Positions 46,986-60,100 of a stretch of 64,000 bases of DNA are shown piece after piece. A program made the translations under genes and the position numbers. Under the pieces are notes generated by a model. It did no database searches. It was not told where the DNA came from and was given only the letters and a program-made list of their open reading frames with translations. Location: assembly GCF_023278565.1 (NCBI RefSeq), contig NC_064675.1, positions 4,526,001 through 4,590,000 of the forward strand, given 5' to 3'. Each line of letters opens with the position of its first letter. Within the stretch, counting starts at the first letter, position 1. This stretch comes from Colletotrichum lupini. Its lineage: Eukaryota > Ascomycota > Sordariomycetes > Glomerellales > Glomerellaceae.

Positions 46986-49900
46986 CACAGTCAGTCATGA
47001 GTTTTCCGTGTCACCGTATCAATCAACTTCACACTATCAAATACCAAGCCCATCACTTTGAGCTCTAGCTTTGAATAGACACCTTTGTGAATATAATGAG
47101 GATCGATTCGAAGCCTTGCCATCGGCGTTCTGCGCCATCTTGGCCGGGTACAGCTGGCGATATGTTGTCAGTCTCCAACGGTAGGCATCAGGCGCCTAGC
47201 TCTTTAGGCCCCTCACCCTTACTCACCTATTTCCCAGGCTGATCCATCCTAACACCTCGCACCAGTCGACTAACTAGCGCAGGGTTTTTTCGGCTTCGCG
47301 ATTCCATCATTGTCTCCCTGATCACTTTTCGCGGTCCTGCCATAGTTGCAATTACTTTCTTTTGGAGTAATCGAGATTTACCCGGGTCACAATGTGGCAG
47401 CAGCGCGCCCAAGACCGAAGGCCAACACGGTCTATGTCACTTCCAACCTTCTATTTCCGTCGTTGCCATTGTTGGTGCTAAACTTACACTAACGTTGGCC
47501 GGAACTCCTACCTTGTCCAGCCCGTCATTTCCTAGCCGTCCCGTCAGAGAGCTGGAATCATTCTGGCTATGGTAAACATCAAACACATCGATAAGACTGA
47601 TAAAACGCCGACTAACATAGCGTACTGGAAAGAGTTCATCGCTACCCTGTTCGCCGCCCCTTTTCCCCTTGCGGCTGCAGATGTGATCTTGTCAGCCTCC
47701 CCCAATGATCCGCCTGATGTCTGGTACCCAGTATCGAGTCCAGTCGACAAGCAACCGATGGCGGGGTAAAGTCGCGTCATCATTGGTCTATGATCTCCAT
47801 AAGAGCCGAGCTATAGACAGCGGCCATGGCTGGAGAGTTGGCGTAATTTCCCAAAACGTCCGAGGTTGTTATGCAAGCAAGACAGCCACTCCTTGTCGGC
47901 GGCCAGCCCGGAGGATCCACAGAACAACTCATCGAAGGCTCGGTAGAAGCTGACGGCGGATACTGGGGGCTCTTGGAGGCCACCGGCGCGAGACGTTGCA
48001 TCTTCGCACAGACAAAATTATCAAAGACGGCCTCGTATGTGGTTGCTCTCAGATTCGCACGTCTGATCTAACGGGAGCGTCGTTTGTCCAGATGCTGCTC
48101 TACGGCGTACGACGGTCGAGATGGATACCCGCGACCGTTGCCCGACTGAGGAAGACAACGCTAAGTTTCACTAACGCTGTACAACACACAGAGCCTTACG
48201 ACAGAGTTTTTGACGGACAAGCGATGTGCGTCGTTAGCGCCACGTCAATATTTACGGCGGGCAGACTGTCGCCAACGGATTCGCTCAACAAGCTTTAACA
48301 GCACACGGCCTTCTTCCTAGCGACGAATGATGGATGGCGGGTGCCACTTTACGCGTGTACAAGCTGTGCCGGATGGCGGTCCCCGGGCGTCAAGTCGCGC
48401 CCGCAATCTGGATAGCGATGGCGGGAGCTGGCGACCGTCTTAGGCGAGGGTATTATGGGTTCTATCAAGGACATCCATGGTTTTGGGAGCTATAGCGGGT
48501 GACCATTATATGGATGAACGACTCTCCACCAGCAACACGAATAGAGCAGCAAAGGCCAGAGGCATTAACGTGACGCGTGTTATTGCCGCCAAGTCGCCGT
48601 AAGTTGCTGAATGATTGGTCTTTTCTTCACTGATTCTTGGTCACAGGAGCAAGAAGTTCCTTTTCCCGTTTACACTGGTGTTCAGCCGGCTTTCAGCCTG
48701 ACCCATGGCTGTCAAACCTGAGTCTTTTTTGGCCATGATCCACATCAGCTCATCGTGGTAGTATAGGTGCTTAGAGGGGCAACTTTGTGCGCACACTAGA
48801 GCAGACGATGGAGCGAATCACAGGCTGCGGGCGGCGAGGTGGGCGCGGCTCGCAAACAGGCGCGTCAATGAATGACAACCCGGGTTGAATGTGAAGGGAA
48901 AGAGGAGGAACAACCAGTCCCGTAGTCAGACGTGTTGGATCGCCAGCCCCGGTGAACCCTCTTGGCGCAACAGCCAAACCGGAGTTGTCTCTACGGAATA
49001 CAGCAGGCAAACACGTCAAAGGGGAAAACCAGATTTAGGTTGCGACACCCAGAAGGATTGGTTGAGTAAGCGGACAAGTCACGACAGGCAGAACAGAAAG
49101 TCACGTCGAAGCAAGTCGACTAGAGCCGAGCTCACACTGGGTTTCGTCCTGAAATGACCAGTTCTGGACAAGTCTCACGTCTCATACAAGAGCCCAAACG
49201 CCATCATCTGTGCGGCGTATTTGAATTCGAGGCCATCTTGATTTGATTTCCGTCAAAGCTAAAGTATTGGCAGAGTCTCAAAGAAGACAGTTTTCAAGAA
49301 ACAACAGTAGATGGGGATGAACCTCACGGACAGCGCCGCACATGTCTGATTTGGGACCAAGCAGGGCTTGTCACAGCTGATTGACGGCCTTCGCAAATGA
49401 AGTATAGGTGCAAACGAAAGCGAACGGGCTTAGAATGAAGCCGGAGAGCAGCTGACAGTTGCTGCTGCTGTAGGCGTGGCGTGGCAGACGCAGGGCCAGC
49501 TGGCCATGTATGGAAGCAAATGGGACGAGGCGGGCATCCAGATGCTAGGCAGATCGATCTTAGACGGGGTGACAGGCGACGGATCACTAAAGTTCAAGGC
49601 ACTACGGATCTATGTGGGAGGAACAGTTATCTGGTGATGCGGAAGATATTGCTGCACGAAGATGCATAGCATCATTCTCGAGCACCTCCAAACTGGCATC
49701 CCTCTCATCAGGACACTGCACGAAACGAGACGGCATATCGTCGTTTGTTTGTGTTCCTCACGGCAACACGATCGACTGCCTTTGGCAGCTGGCAAGATTA
49801 TCGAGAGAAGGCCTGGCAGGCCATCGACATACGAAAGGCGCGGAGAAAGCAAAAGATGCGAGAGGCAGGCCGTCCCGGCGGGGATGAGGGCAACAGTGAC

Positions 49901-50686
49901 AGACTCGGAAAGAGAGGGACTGTGGTCAACGGTCAACCCAGTCGAGGGGCTGAAGCGAGACAAGGGTGTGTCGTTCTGCGACAGATCTGAGACAGCTTCT
50001 GCCCCTGCTCAACCCCTGGCACAGCCCCCGCGTCCCCGGTGGACTTGCAGTAGCCTGGACCCAAATGCAGCGAGTCACGACCACGAGTCAGCGGCGATGG
50101 GTGGGATTCCGACACGCTGTACAAGATAGTAGTGTCCCACTATCAGAAGCCGAACAACTTTTCCGTATGGCGTACCGTGGTTCTGTTTCTACTGCGATGT
50201 GTCACTATCAACGCCTGGACATGGCCAATGATCCGCGGAATGGAGAGGACGCTACGCTACGGTACGCTATAGGATGAGAACGAGGCGAGAGTCGGACGAG
50301 ATCAAAGACACGGCAACGACTGGCCAAAAGTCTGAAGATGAAAAAGCGGCCTAGAAGGCCCAGTGGGAGCATATCGGAGGACAAGACGGGATCGAGACCG
50401 GAGAACGTTGAGAGTGTTCGGCACCGAATAGGACGCAAAGTTTGGCCCGTCGATTTCAGAGATGGATCACATGAGAGAATGATGAACTTCCATCATGACA
50501 ATCCGCATCATCCATCCGTTCGTAACTTTCAGACTCAAGAAAGTATGGATGGTTGAGGCAATAGGCACGTATGAGCTATGGACGAACAACTTCAGTACGG
50601 GCAGAATACCTCACGGATATTCGCAGGTAAACGTGCCAACACTGCAGTCTGCAAGGCACGCCGCACCGTACGCTACAGCACAACAC

Positions 50687-50708
50687 CACACACACACACA
50701 CACACACA
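50687..50708. repeat. (CA)11 microsatellite
   Basis: Eleven perfect CA units in spacer DNA. Confidence 0.95.
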
Positions 50709-51268
50709 ATCATCCACACACTGGTGCATCCATCATCGAGTCTGACGAGGCACGAGGCACGCGGCACGACGCACAAGAAGCAGAGAGGCAGAGAGGCAGA
50801 GAGAGGGGACGAGCCCAATGGGTACGTACTGTCGTCAGGAACGGAACAACGGGACAGGAAGAAACCAAGGCCAAGACCAACCAACCCACACACCCGCAGG
50901 CTGCAGCAGTGCAGCACCCCTCCTACACCCCCCTTCGACCGCCCCCTGCAGATGCTTACCTCAGCGACAAATCATATCGCGCCGCCGGGCAGCTCAAAGT
51001 CAACTTCAAACGTGCTTGCTCCGTGCCACCACCAGCAACGGCAGCAACAGCACCACCACCCTCGCCCTCACCATCATTACCACCACCCTCACCATCACCA
51101 CCACGATGTCTGCCGACCAACAATGTCAACGATGTTGACGACGTCCCAGCTCCATCATGGCGCACTCATATACCCTCCTTAATTGTTGATTACGGGCACG
51201 CCTACCTATGATCTCGTCCCCCCCTTTTCAAAATGCGTCTTTGGTCTGGTAATATCCGCGTGGTCTGG

Positions 51269-51289
51269 TCTCTCTCTCTCTCTCTCTCT
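51269..51289. repeat. (TC)10 microsatellite
   Basis: Ten perfect TC units plus one T, in spacer DNA. Confidence 0.95.
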
Positions 51290-53509
51290 TATGAATCCTA
51301 GGCACAAGAAGGTTTCTGTGCGGTAACGTGTCGTCCTTTTTGGAGACGCGATGCCTGTCGCCTGGACACTCTCTCTGTTCGGCTCGTGCTCACAGTCACT
51401 GCTGCTGCTCAGCAACTGCGGTTGACTCCTCTCACTCGACCATGTCCAAAACATTTGAACCCACTCGCTATCCTAGGCAGACAGCCAAAAGATTCCATTT
51501 CTTCGATGGATCGCCTCAGGATACCAACAAATGGACTGGCCTGGAAACTGCAACTGGAACTGGAACTGGAGCTGCGACTGGAACTTCTTCGTCTGACCCC
51601 CTCATCCACATGGTCCCGAGGCTCCCTCCTCTCGGCAACCCTCCGCTCCTGAATCCCCTGCAGCCCTTCCGGAACGCAGCCAGACAGATATCTGGATAGA
51701 CAGACAGACGAAATATGGAGAGACGAACAAACCGTCATCCACTCGCCGCAACCTTTCGCGCATTTTCTCCGATCTCCAGCCGTGTGTGCTCTGCATGCTG
51801 CAGCTAGTCAAGCTAGCTTAGCTCAAGCTCAGCTAGCTAAATCAAGCTGCGACTGAAGGCAATCTCTCCTTCTCCGCAGCCGCCGCGGCCTCCGTCGCCG
51901 AGCCATCAGCCTATCTGTAAACTGACATTTCTCTATGTACGCATCGACCCAGGAGCACATACCTGCATCTGTGCTGCTTTATGCCTGCCGCTCCTGTTCT
52001 CGCCATTGGCACAACGGCCGAACAAGAAAAGTGAAGCCCGAGAGCGGATCTGCTGGAAAGGATAGGATGCCAGGTTCATCATGTGGGGGGAACCAGGGAT
52101 TTGACAAAACAGGAACAGGTGTCATCCCTGTACCGCACTCGCTGCCAAAACAAGAGCCCGACGTCAGGATTCTCTTGCTTCTCCTGCCAAACACTCTCGT
52201 TCATGATCTTCCTACCCGAGCTTGATTGGCCCCAGGTACTCATGGGTAAAATCTCAGGTTTCCACACCAGTCACTCTGCAGTCTCTGCCCGAGGCCCCTC
52301 CCCATGGCCCCCATGCCCCATTGGCCTGGGACGGGATGAGGGACTGGGCCTTGTACCGCGGCGGATTTACCTTGCAGACGTGCCGTACTCGGCCTACTGA
52401 CACTCCAGGCCAAGTCGTATCGTATCATTCCGATACTGGACTGAGGTTCGTCCGTGAACCCTGCCTTTTCCTTGGTTTCCGCTGCGAAAGGTTGGAACGC
52501 AACGCAAAACTCGTCCGCTAAAAGAGACGAGAGAAGAAGGGTAGAGTTACGGACAGGGGGTGGACAAGAGAGTATCTTACTGTCCTGTGTCACCTGTGGC
52601 CACTGGAAACTCCCAAGGAGGGAAACCAACAACGATGACTGAGGTGAGGTGAGGCCCGCTCCAGATCAGGCCCAGTCCAGGTGGTTTCGGCTCCGCTCCC
52701 ACTTCTCAGTAATCATACATTCAGCAAGTTCAACGTACCGGCCGCCGGCTGCAAGCCACTAGCAGTAGCCGTGATCCATTCCGCTGCCTCACTTTCTTCC
52801 TCCCCGATGCTCCCCTTCTAGGCTCTGCCCTCTGCCCCTCGGCCCCTGGGGCCATGTCGCCACATGTGGGTGTATGGGATGAGACAAGCCACCTTCCTCG
52901 GGAACTATTTCCTTCGGATCGCTAGGGTCCTCGCCAATTCTCAGCCCTGAATAACTGACGGCCCTAGTCGGAGACCACCGAAAGTGCCCTTCTAGCTCAT
53001 ACGTCAAGTGCGGTTATCGTCGATACAGGGCGATCTAGTGGATGGCCTTTGGTCCAAGTTTGGTCCTGTATTTCGTCACGACGAATTTCTCTGCTACAAA
53101 TCCACAGCTGCACCGCCGCCGTGGGCTGCACAATATGGCGAGGGGACGGGGAGGTGAGGGGGGGCTAAAAGGTCTAGAAGGGGGAGGGGGTCTTGACAAG
53201 GTCTTGCAGGTGTATCCGTATGGAAGTGAATGGGTGGATGGGTGGATGGAGAACCAGGCCAGACTCGAGAGTAAGTGAGAAAGGAAGTATTCCATGGCCC
53301 ATGGTTTGGTGCAAGTGAACCTCCTCCATACGTTATGGCAATTGTCTTTCCTACCGTCTACCCTCTTCCTTTCCGTCCCATCACTACTCTCTTCCTGACT
53401 GGCTAGTCTTGCCATGTTCATGGGCTATTCCTTACACTTTTTACTCCCACTCTCCATATCTCTCTTTTTCTCCCTCTGTCTGGGTTTCTCTCGGCCTTTC
53501 TGTCCGTCC

Positions 53510-53527
53510 TTTTTTTTTTTTTTTTTT
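53510..53527. repeat. T18 homopolymer
   Basis: Eighteen consecutive T inside a C/T-rich stretch upstream of the Rua1-type gene; it may act as a nucleosome-depleting promoter tract (inference). Confidence 0.9.
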
Positions 53528-54993
53528 GTCCTCCACCCCCCTCCGACTCTCAGTCCCTCGGACTCTCCACACCACCATCAGCCCTCCTCCCCTCTGCTTC
53601 CTTCATCATACTCTCTATCCGGACCTCTCTCTGCCTCTTCCTCAACTATATTTCCCATCACGCTCTCATCGCGGACCCGAGTTCGTGCCATATACATAGT
53701 TTATGAGCATACATCCATCATCTGGGTACAGCCCTGTCGGCGTGTTTGATCCTTGTCCCCGTCTTCCAAAAGCAGTCGGGAGTAGGCCGCTCCCTGGTTC
53801 ATCGGCATCTTACTCCCACACATCCACATCGACGAACAGATGTTACCTTGTCCACCACCATAAGAACCCCCCTGCAACTCTTGCCCTCTCGCTGAGCCAG
53901 GCCAAGCAGATTCTCGCACACCTGCCTCTGGCCCCAAGTTCACAGACAGGAAGAGGTTTGTATCAGGGAAATCCGGCTTAGCTCCAACCGACGTTCCGAA
54001 CCTGACCGTGCTGACTTATTGGTCCGTTCATGGATGATGCTTCTTTTTCTACACTACTTCTTTTATACCTCTAGGATCCGTCTGCACCGCCCCTCAACCT
54101 GTTTTCTTTTTTGCTCTCCTTTCGCGTCCCACTTACCAAGGCCTCACTGCCCTTGATTCTCTGCTAGTCACTCCTTTTTTCAAGCCTTGTAACCTATAAT
54201 ACTTTTTCCTTTTTCGAGGGGGCTGCCTCTTCGCATCTATAATACCTACTCTCCGGGAGCTGGCTCTCTTCATCCCGCCAGGAACCAGGACGGCCAGCTG
54301 CGCGCTCCAACACTCACACACACACACACCTTCAGCCATCAAAGCACCAAACGAGGTTGCCGATTATTGCAAACTCATCACGCTCCTTTACTGCCTTTGA
54401 GGATCGTACGCATACATACATACAATATAAATACAGAGCACCCAACACAAAGACTCTTATTACAAAAGATCCTCAATCGCGCTGTCTAGCTGAGGACGGG
54501 AATCCCTACCGCCTCCATCTATACACCACCCACTAGCCTCATCGCGAGGACCCGCTGTCCTTAACGCTCATCATCGTCCTCCCATCCCCGAGGGAAAGAG
54601 ACCGGAAAGGGACCAAGAGAAAGCAGAAAGAGAAAGGAGCCAAGAAGGGAAAGGAAAAATCTACGCGTCCCCTGGCCCCAGCAAACATAACCACTCACGT
54701 CGCCGTCCATTACTCGTCCAGTCCGGAGATTATTTGTCTCTCTCCGCTCAGGTTGGCCACTGCGCCAGATTCTTCCAAGTAAGTTCCTGGAAGCCCTTCT
54801 CTGTCGGCCTGCCGGATCGCGCTCGTCGATACGTGGGCAGTGTGGATCCCCCTCACCCCCCGACTGCCGTCAGATACAACTGCCACCCTTGATGTCCCTC
54901 GTCCGAGGATCAATGCTAACAACCCACCGTCCCCGTTCAGCATCAACCCGATAATTGATTAACCGCACGCTCCCTTGTTCCTGTATAAGCACC

Positions 54994-55020
54994 ATGGACT
55001 CTGGTCAGGCACAGCTGTAG
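54994..55020 (+). promoter_or_regulatory. Upstream ORF 1 of the Rua1-type gene
   Basis: An 8-codon ORF (MDSGQAQL) in context ACCATGG, ending 145 bases before the main ATG. If it lies in the transcript it should be translated well, because its context is near optimal. Confidence 0.4.
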
Positions 55021-55052
55021 GCCCCATCCCGTCCCTGCAGCTTCCGGCATAC

Positions 55053-55169
55053 ATGACTTACAAGTACATTTTAGTCGGCAACAAATACACACACCTTCCT
55101 TCACCTTCAACCCTAACAACAAGTTCAGAAGAGACGTCCCGCATCGTACATCGACCATCATCAACATGA
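55053..55169 (+). promoter_or_regulatory. Upstream ORF 2, overlapping the main start by ATGA
   Basis: A 38-codon ORF from ATG 55053 whose stop TGA (55167-55169) overlaps the main ATG (55166-55168). Its own context (CATACATGA) is moderate. Such an overlap could couple translation of the regulator to that of the uORF. Whether the transcript begins upstream is not known. Confidence 0.45.
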
Positions 55170-57168
55170 ACGGTAATGATATGCCCATCAAACAAGAGGG
55201 CGTGGGAGCACCCGCCGGTGTATGGACAACCCCAACGTCTCAAGGCGTGAGGCCCAGACCTGCGACCATCCACGAAGGCTTCTCTTACAGCATGGGCGAT
55301 GACTACGGCGCCCTCCCATCGTGGGATTCTTCGCCACTGCCGATGCAGCAGACTCCGAGCGATGCCATGTCCCGCCCGGTATCAGTCCATCAACAAGACT
55401 TCTATCCCGTCACCACCATGGAGAACAGTGAGTCAACCTCATCCGAGGTTAATCCTTTTGCTAATCATTTCCATCAGACTGGCAACAAAAGCCATGCGAA
55501 GACACTTTTGAGTTCCATGGACTGGACACGGAGATGATTGGCCAGGCATACACCACCGATGAAGCCATTCCTGTGCTTGATCTGAGGTACCAGCAACAGG
55601 ACAACGAACCGTTCAACTTTGACTGCGGCCCCAACCCGCGACGCATGTCTGGCTCATCTTTCACCATGTCCACGTCCGGTGCCCTTTCAGACATGCCTTC
55701 GTACGAAGACTTCTCAGCTGCACTGTCAGAGGCGCCATCATTCAGTTCAGACTACCCACCGCCGTCTAACCGCAATTCATTGATGTCGTCGACTCAATTG
55801 TCGCCGGTTGCGTCTCCTCGGATGACTCCCCAGAGCCGATCTGAACTTGTCAGGACTCAAAGCCGCGGTCGTGCCTCCCCTTCGCCTCGCCCAGGCATGC
55901 GATCTGCTCCCTACAGCGTTGAGCGTGGAACGACAAAGAGGTGGTCGACGGGATCGTACGGAACTCAGCAGAACAGACGTCAGACACCGTTCGTGTTTCA
56001 TCAGGGGCACGATGCATTTGGTGCCCACCAGCGCATGTCTTCAAGACACTCATCGCCGACGATCCAGCACCAGCAGGTCCCATTGAACTTCACCAATCTT
56101 CAAGCCGCCCAGCAGCATCCCTTCATGATGGCCGCCCCGCCGCAGTACCAGAGAAACAGCATGAACAGTATGCTCTTGCCGTCGCAATTGCCCTCCAATG
56201 GCTTCCACCCCGACGCTCACCACTTTGAGGCCCCGCCGCCGCTTCTGTCTCATGGCCTCTTCCGCATGCTCCAGAGCAACGCCGATCCTCACTCGCTTCA
56301 CAGCCACTACACGGATCTGTCCGACCCGCCCGACTTGTACGCTTCACTTCACGAGGAGCAGATCCCACCGCCTCCCGAGGACATGAACCCGTCTGACCCC
56401 GATCTTGTCCCCCACGAGCAAGAGTTGCGGTTCGAGGGTGACCTTTACACACCCAGATGGGTGAGAGGTCACGGTAACAAGCGTGAAGGATGGTGTGGAA
56501 TCTGCAAGCCGGGTCGCTGGCTTGTGCTGAAGAACTCGGCCTTCTGGTACGACAAGTCGTTCACCCACGGTATCAGCGCCGCCACGGGCAACCCATTCCA
56601 AGAGCCTCAAGAAACGCGACGAATGGACGGGAACCCGGATGTGTGGGAAGGTTTGTGCGGCAGCTGCAACGATTGGATTGCGCTTGTCAGCAGCAAGAAG
56701 AAGGGTACCACATGGTTCAGGCATGCGTACAAGGTATGTGGCACGGCATCGATCGTGAAGGGTCTTTTATCGTTGCACAGCAGGCTAACATTCATGTAGT
56801 GTCACACCCACCCCAAGATCAAGGATGCGCCAAAGCGTCGACGTGAGAGCAATCATAACCGCAACCTTGCAGCGTCTCAGATGGCCAAGCCAAAGGTTGA
56901 GCCTCAACAGCCACAGCAAGCACCTCCGATGCCGCAGCAGACTCCAATCACGCCTCAAACTTCGTCGGCATCCGTCACAAGCACGCCTACGCCAGCGCAG
57001 ATGCAACAGCAGCACCAGCACCAGCATCAGCATCAGGTTCAACAACACCAACACCTTCAACAGGTGCCGCCGCCCATGCCTCAAATGAACCAAGGGCAGA
57101 TGGGTCAGAACCAAGTCCAGCAGAGGAATGTCATCAATCCTATGGAAGGCATGCCTGGCATGATTTGA
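55166..57168 (+). CDS. Zinc-binding transcription regulator with Rua1-type C-terminal domain
   Basis: Exons 55166-55427, 55478-56733 and 56800-57168 (introns 50 and 66 bp, the latter with a GCTAAC branch) give 628 residues. Residues 1-400 are disordered, rich in Ser, Pro, Gln and Met, typical of activation regions. Residues ~405-512 match the Rua1 C-terminal domain: WVRGHGNKREGWCGICKPG, then WLVLKNSAFWYDKSFTHGIS and VWEGLCGSCNDWI. The Cys/His set C427, C430, C481, C484, C507, H508 and H510 is likely to bind zinc. The tail is basic, then Gln/His/Pro-rich with a (QH)n run (about 573-585). Rua1 of the smut Ustilago is known as a regulator of ustilagic acid synthesis; filamentous ascomycete members share only this domain, so the targets here are unknown. 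A nuclear DNA-binding role is inferred. Confidence 0.92.
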
Positions 57169-60100
57169 TGCGGTTCCTTGATCTTGATATGGCAGAGAAA
57201 TAACACAAACACGACTGATACCACTTTTTTTCTTCCTGTTTTCTCTTTTCCTTTGTCACGCAGACTTACCCCCGCCGCAGCGCGTGCCTGTGGTACACTA
57301 CCGAAACGTCGTCACGAAAAACAACGAACCTTTTCCTGACCTACCTTTTTATAGACTTGGGCATCACGGGATACCTTTGGAGGATGGGACAAAAATTTTG
57401 GGGATGGTACTAAAGGGTGTTGGAATCTTTTTGGACGAGTCAAGAAAAAAAGAAAAGAAAAACTCCGAAACTACTTCCCCCGGATGACAGAGAGAGAAAA
57501 GGGACAATGTGTCATGACGATTTTCCAAAACAATCTTACTACCTTTTACCTCAGCACCATCACAATATCCATCACTACAACCATCCACGATTTGATCTTT
57601 TTCATCTCCTTTTCCTTTCCTTATCTCGAGTTCCGCTTCCTGACCGACGTTTCTGAATTCATTTGAGCACGACCACCCCATGTTTTATGCCCCGAAAGAG
57701 GAGGATACCAACTGTTTGGTTTCGCACGTTGGCCTTTCCAGCCACGTGCAAAACACGACACCAGAGTGCAGGATTTTCTTAATGGCCCAGCTTCATCACT
57801 CCATCAACAACCAACGGAAGAGACATTGGAGGGGAAATTTGGAGGGGCAAGTTTTGTTCTGTTCAGTTTGTTCGCCTCTTCTTTTCGATTCTCTGATTCT
57901 TGTTCAGTCCTTTCTGTTTTTTTTGATTCTTTTTTTATCTCTATAGTTTTTCTGAACCGCCCCACCATTCCCTTTCCCTTTTTTTACACGCTCTTCCACA
58001 CCAACTTAATCTTAGATAGCTAAATAGTGAGACCCCCAACGACTGGATCTGCAGTCGTAGTTTTGAATTTTTGAGGAGGACATACCAATGATATCAAGGG
58101 GAGGAAAAGGTGGAATAGGGAATAGGAAAAACCATGACTTGGACTAGGGCGAAAAAGGCCGGGACAGGAAGGAAGTGGAGGACAATTTTGTGGCAACGGT
58201 CTCGAAGGACTGTTCTGGAGAAAGGGGGACGGGGGCCAAAAATGGGACAAAATTCGTTTGTTATCGTTGGGAAACAAAACCTCGAGGGGGCAAAGCCAGT
58301 ACTAGTTAGATTTTTTCGTTTAACCTGCGCACAATGAGGAATACACGGTCATTTCAGAATGAGGTCTTTGACTATTAGCGAACTTGGTGATACAGCATCT
58401 CACAGATATCTTCAGACTGCGTATCACGGATCTTGAGTAAGAGTGACATGGTTGTGCGATTTCCGGGCTCTGCTGCATCTCCCGAGAGGAACGGGGAAAA
58501 CTACAGACGAGATGGACGGCCGGTCTCACGGTCTTTCGCCGGCAGTTGGAGGGGACAGAGGAGGAAGGGGTTCCTAATCTGTTCCGTCAAAAGACTCGGG
58601 AGTCACGTAGGACCCGAGCATCTCTGTCTCTCGTGTCGAACTGCCATGCCATGACTCCTCGACCCCCGCTTCCTCGTGCCTTGCGCCGCCCCCTCTTAGT
58701 CAAGAACTCAACGCCCACTAGCACCAACCACTCTCAAAGCCATATCCCGACCGTCGGAATCGCGATGGTGGATGGACGGGGCTCGTGGGAAGACCGAGAA
58801 AGATGTGCCGTAGAAACATATGGAAGATAAGATAGGGGACATGGGGAGTCAGTCAGGGGAGTGGAAGACGGCGCGCGGGAGGGGTTCAGGGGGTTGGTTT
58901 TCTTGGGCATGCGTAGTATAGACTTGTAGACTTGTCGAGCTGGGATGGAGGGGGACTTGAGGACGTGGCATTGCCCAAAGGGGGAAGGACGATGAGCAGC
59001 AGACGAGGGAAAGGAGGAGAAGGCCGGCGGGAGGTGATTCGACTTTGACGCTGCGCGGGATCCGGGGACAAGGCAGGGGTGAGTGTAAGTCGTGAGGGAC
59101 CCCCCGGCCCCCGACCCCCGATGCCGATGGGTCGAAGATCGGTGGGGTCCTAAGAGGGGCAGGTCGCTTATTCACACATAGCCGGACGGTTGGCACTTTG
59201 CAGAAGATGGGCCTGGTCCAGAGCCAAGGATGGGTGAAAGTGCTGCGGTCTTGGGGTTGGGCAAGGCGAGGGCAGTCGGTGCCGCGTTTTGTGAGCGTGT
59301 GCTTCCGTGTGGATATCTGTACATGCTGCGCATGCATCCCGTACCTACATATCCCGTACCCTGCGTGCGTCTTCTCCTCCCGTGCCTGGTCCAGGAACGC
59401 GGCCAACTGCCGATCGAGACTGGTGTGGTGGGGGAGAGACGGACGATGGGTGGTATTCCGTAGGACGACGACGTTTTCTTGGCTCTTTGTTGGGTCCTGC
59501 ACTACTTGATCTCCCTTTCCCTTCACTGTCTGGATTCTGGAGTGAGGAGTCATAGCCTTCTGGGGGCTTGGGAGAACCGCGAGAAGAAGCCTCAATGCTC
59601 GTGGGTTTACCGGGGTGGTGGTGGTGGTATTGCAGGGGAGTTTGGGTACGTGGTCAAGGAAAGCGGGTATGTGTAGGCTACGGATACCACACACACACAT
59701 TTACTCGCCCACGCACTTATCATGTACATGGGCAGATACGGCAAGTGCTTGTCATCGTCGAGGGACCACGCTACAGTGGACGAAAGATGCCAGGGGTTTC
59801 CGGGTTGGGGGCAGGGGGGAGGAAGAAGATCAGACCAGGAACCGGAACCAGACTATACTACGATGTGGTGTTAGGCGCAAAGCTGAACTACAAGGGGAGC
59901 CTCCCAAACGGAAACCCGGCGTGTCCGGTGGAGGTGGATGTGGATGATGCTCTTCGCCCCGGAGGAGGAAGCCGGGAGGGGCACTTCGCTTCGATTACCT
60001 GTCCGCCATGGGAGGGGGCCAGAGGGCATGAAGTATGACTGCGGGTGGATGCTTTGGACCTTCCTTTTTGCTATGGGCTTGGGACTTTGGAAGGTGGTTC

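Larger units (their letters stand above)
46986..55165. other. 8.2 kb gap without a supported gene
   Basis: The left part (47.0-49.6 kb) has several medium frames on both strands, none recognisable; one at 47996-48298 could be a gene remnant but has no support. The (CA)11 and (TC)10 microsatellites and an AGCT-rich patch (51780-51850) lie in the middle. From about 53.4 kb the plus strand is C/T-rich with T18 at 53510-53527, and it continues as the probable promoter and long leader of the Rua1-type gene. Confidence 0.6.

Noticed and set aside
47569..48298. Several medium frames that might be exons of one gene
   Set aside because: I tried joining them and reading the minus strand, but found no splice set giving a recognisable or coherent protein.
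50495..51211. 238-codon plus-strand frame spanning the (CA)11 tract
   Set aside because: Its length comes from microsatellite and low-complexity DNA lacking stops; no domain.
51780..51850. Cluster of AGCTAG/CTAGCT words
   Set aside because: Self-complementary short words repeat by chance in low-complexity DNA; no longer hairpin or repeat unit emerged.
58849..59700. 283-codon frame on the minus strand
   Set aside because: No recognisable domain; His/Pro/Ser/Arg-rich composition typical of chance frames in GC-rich spacer, with competing frames on the other strand.
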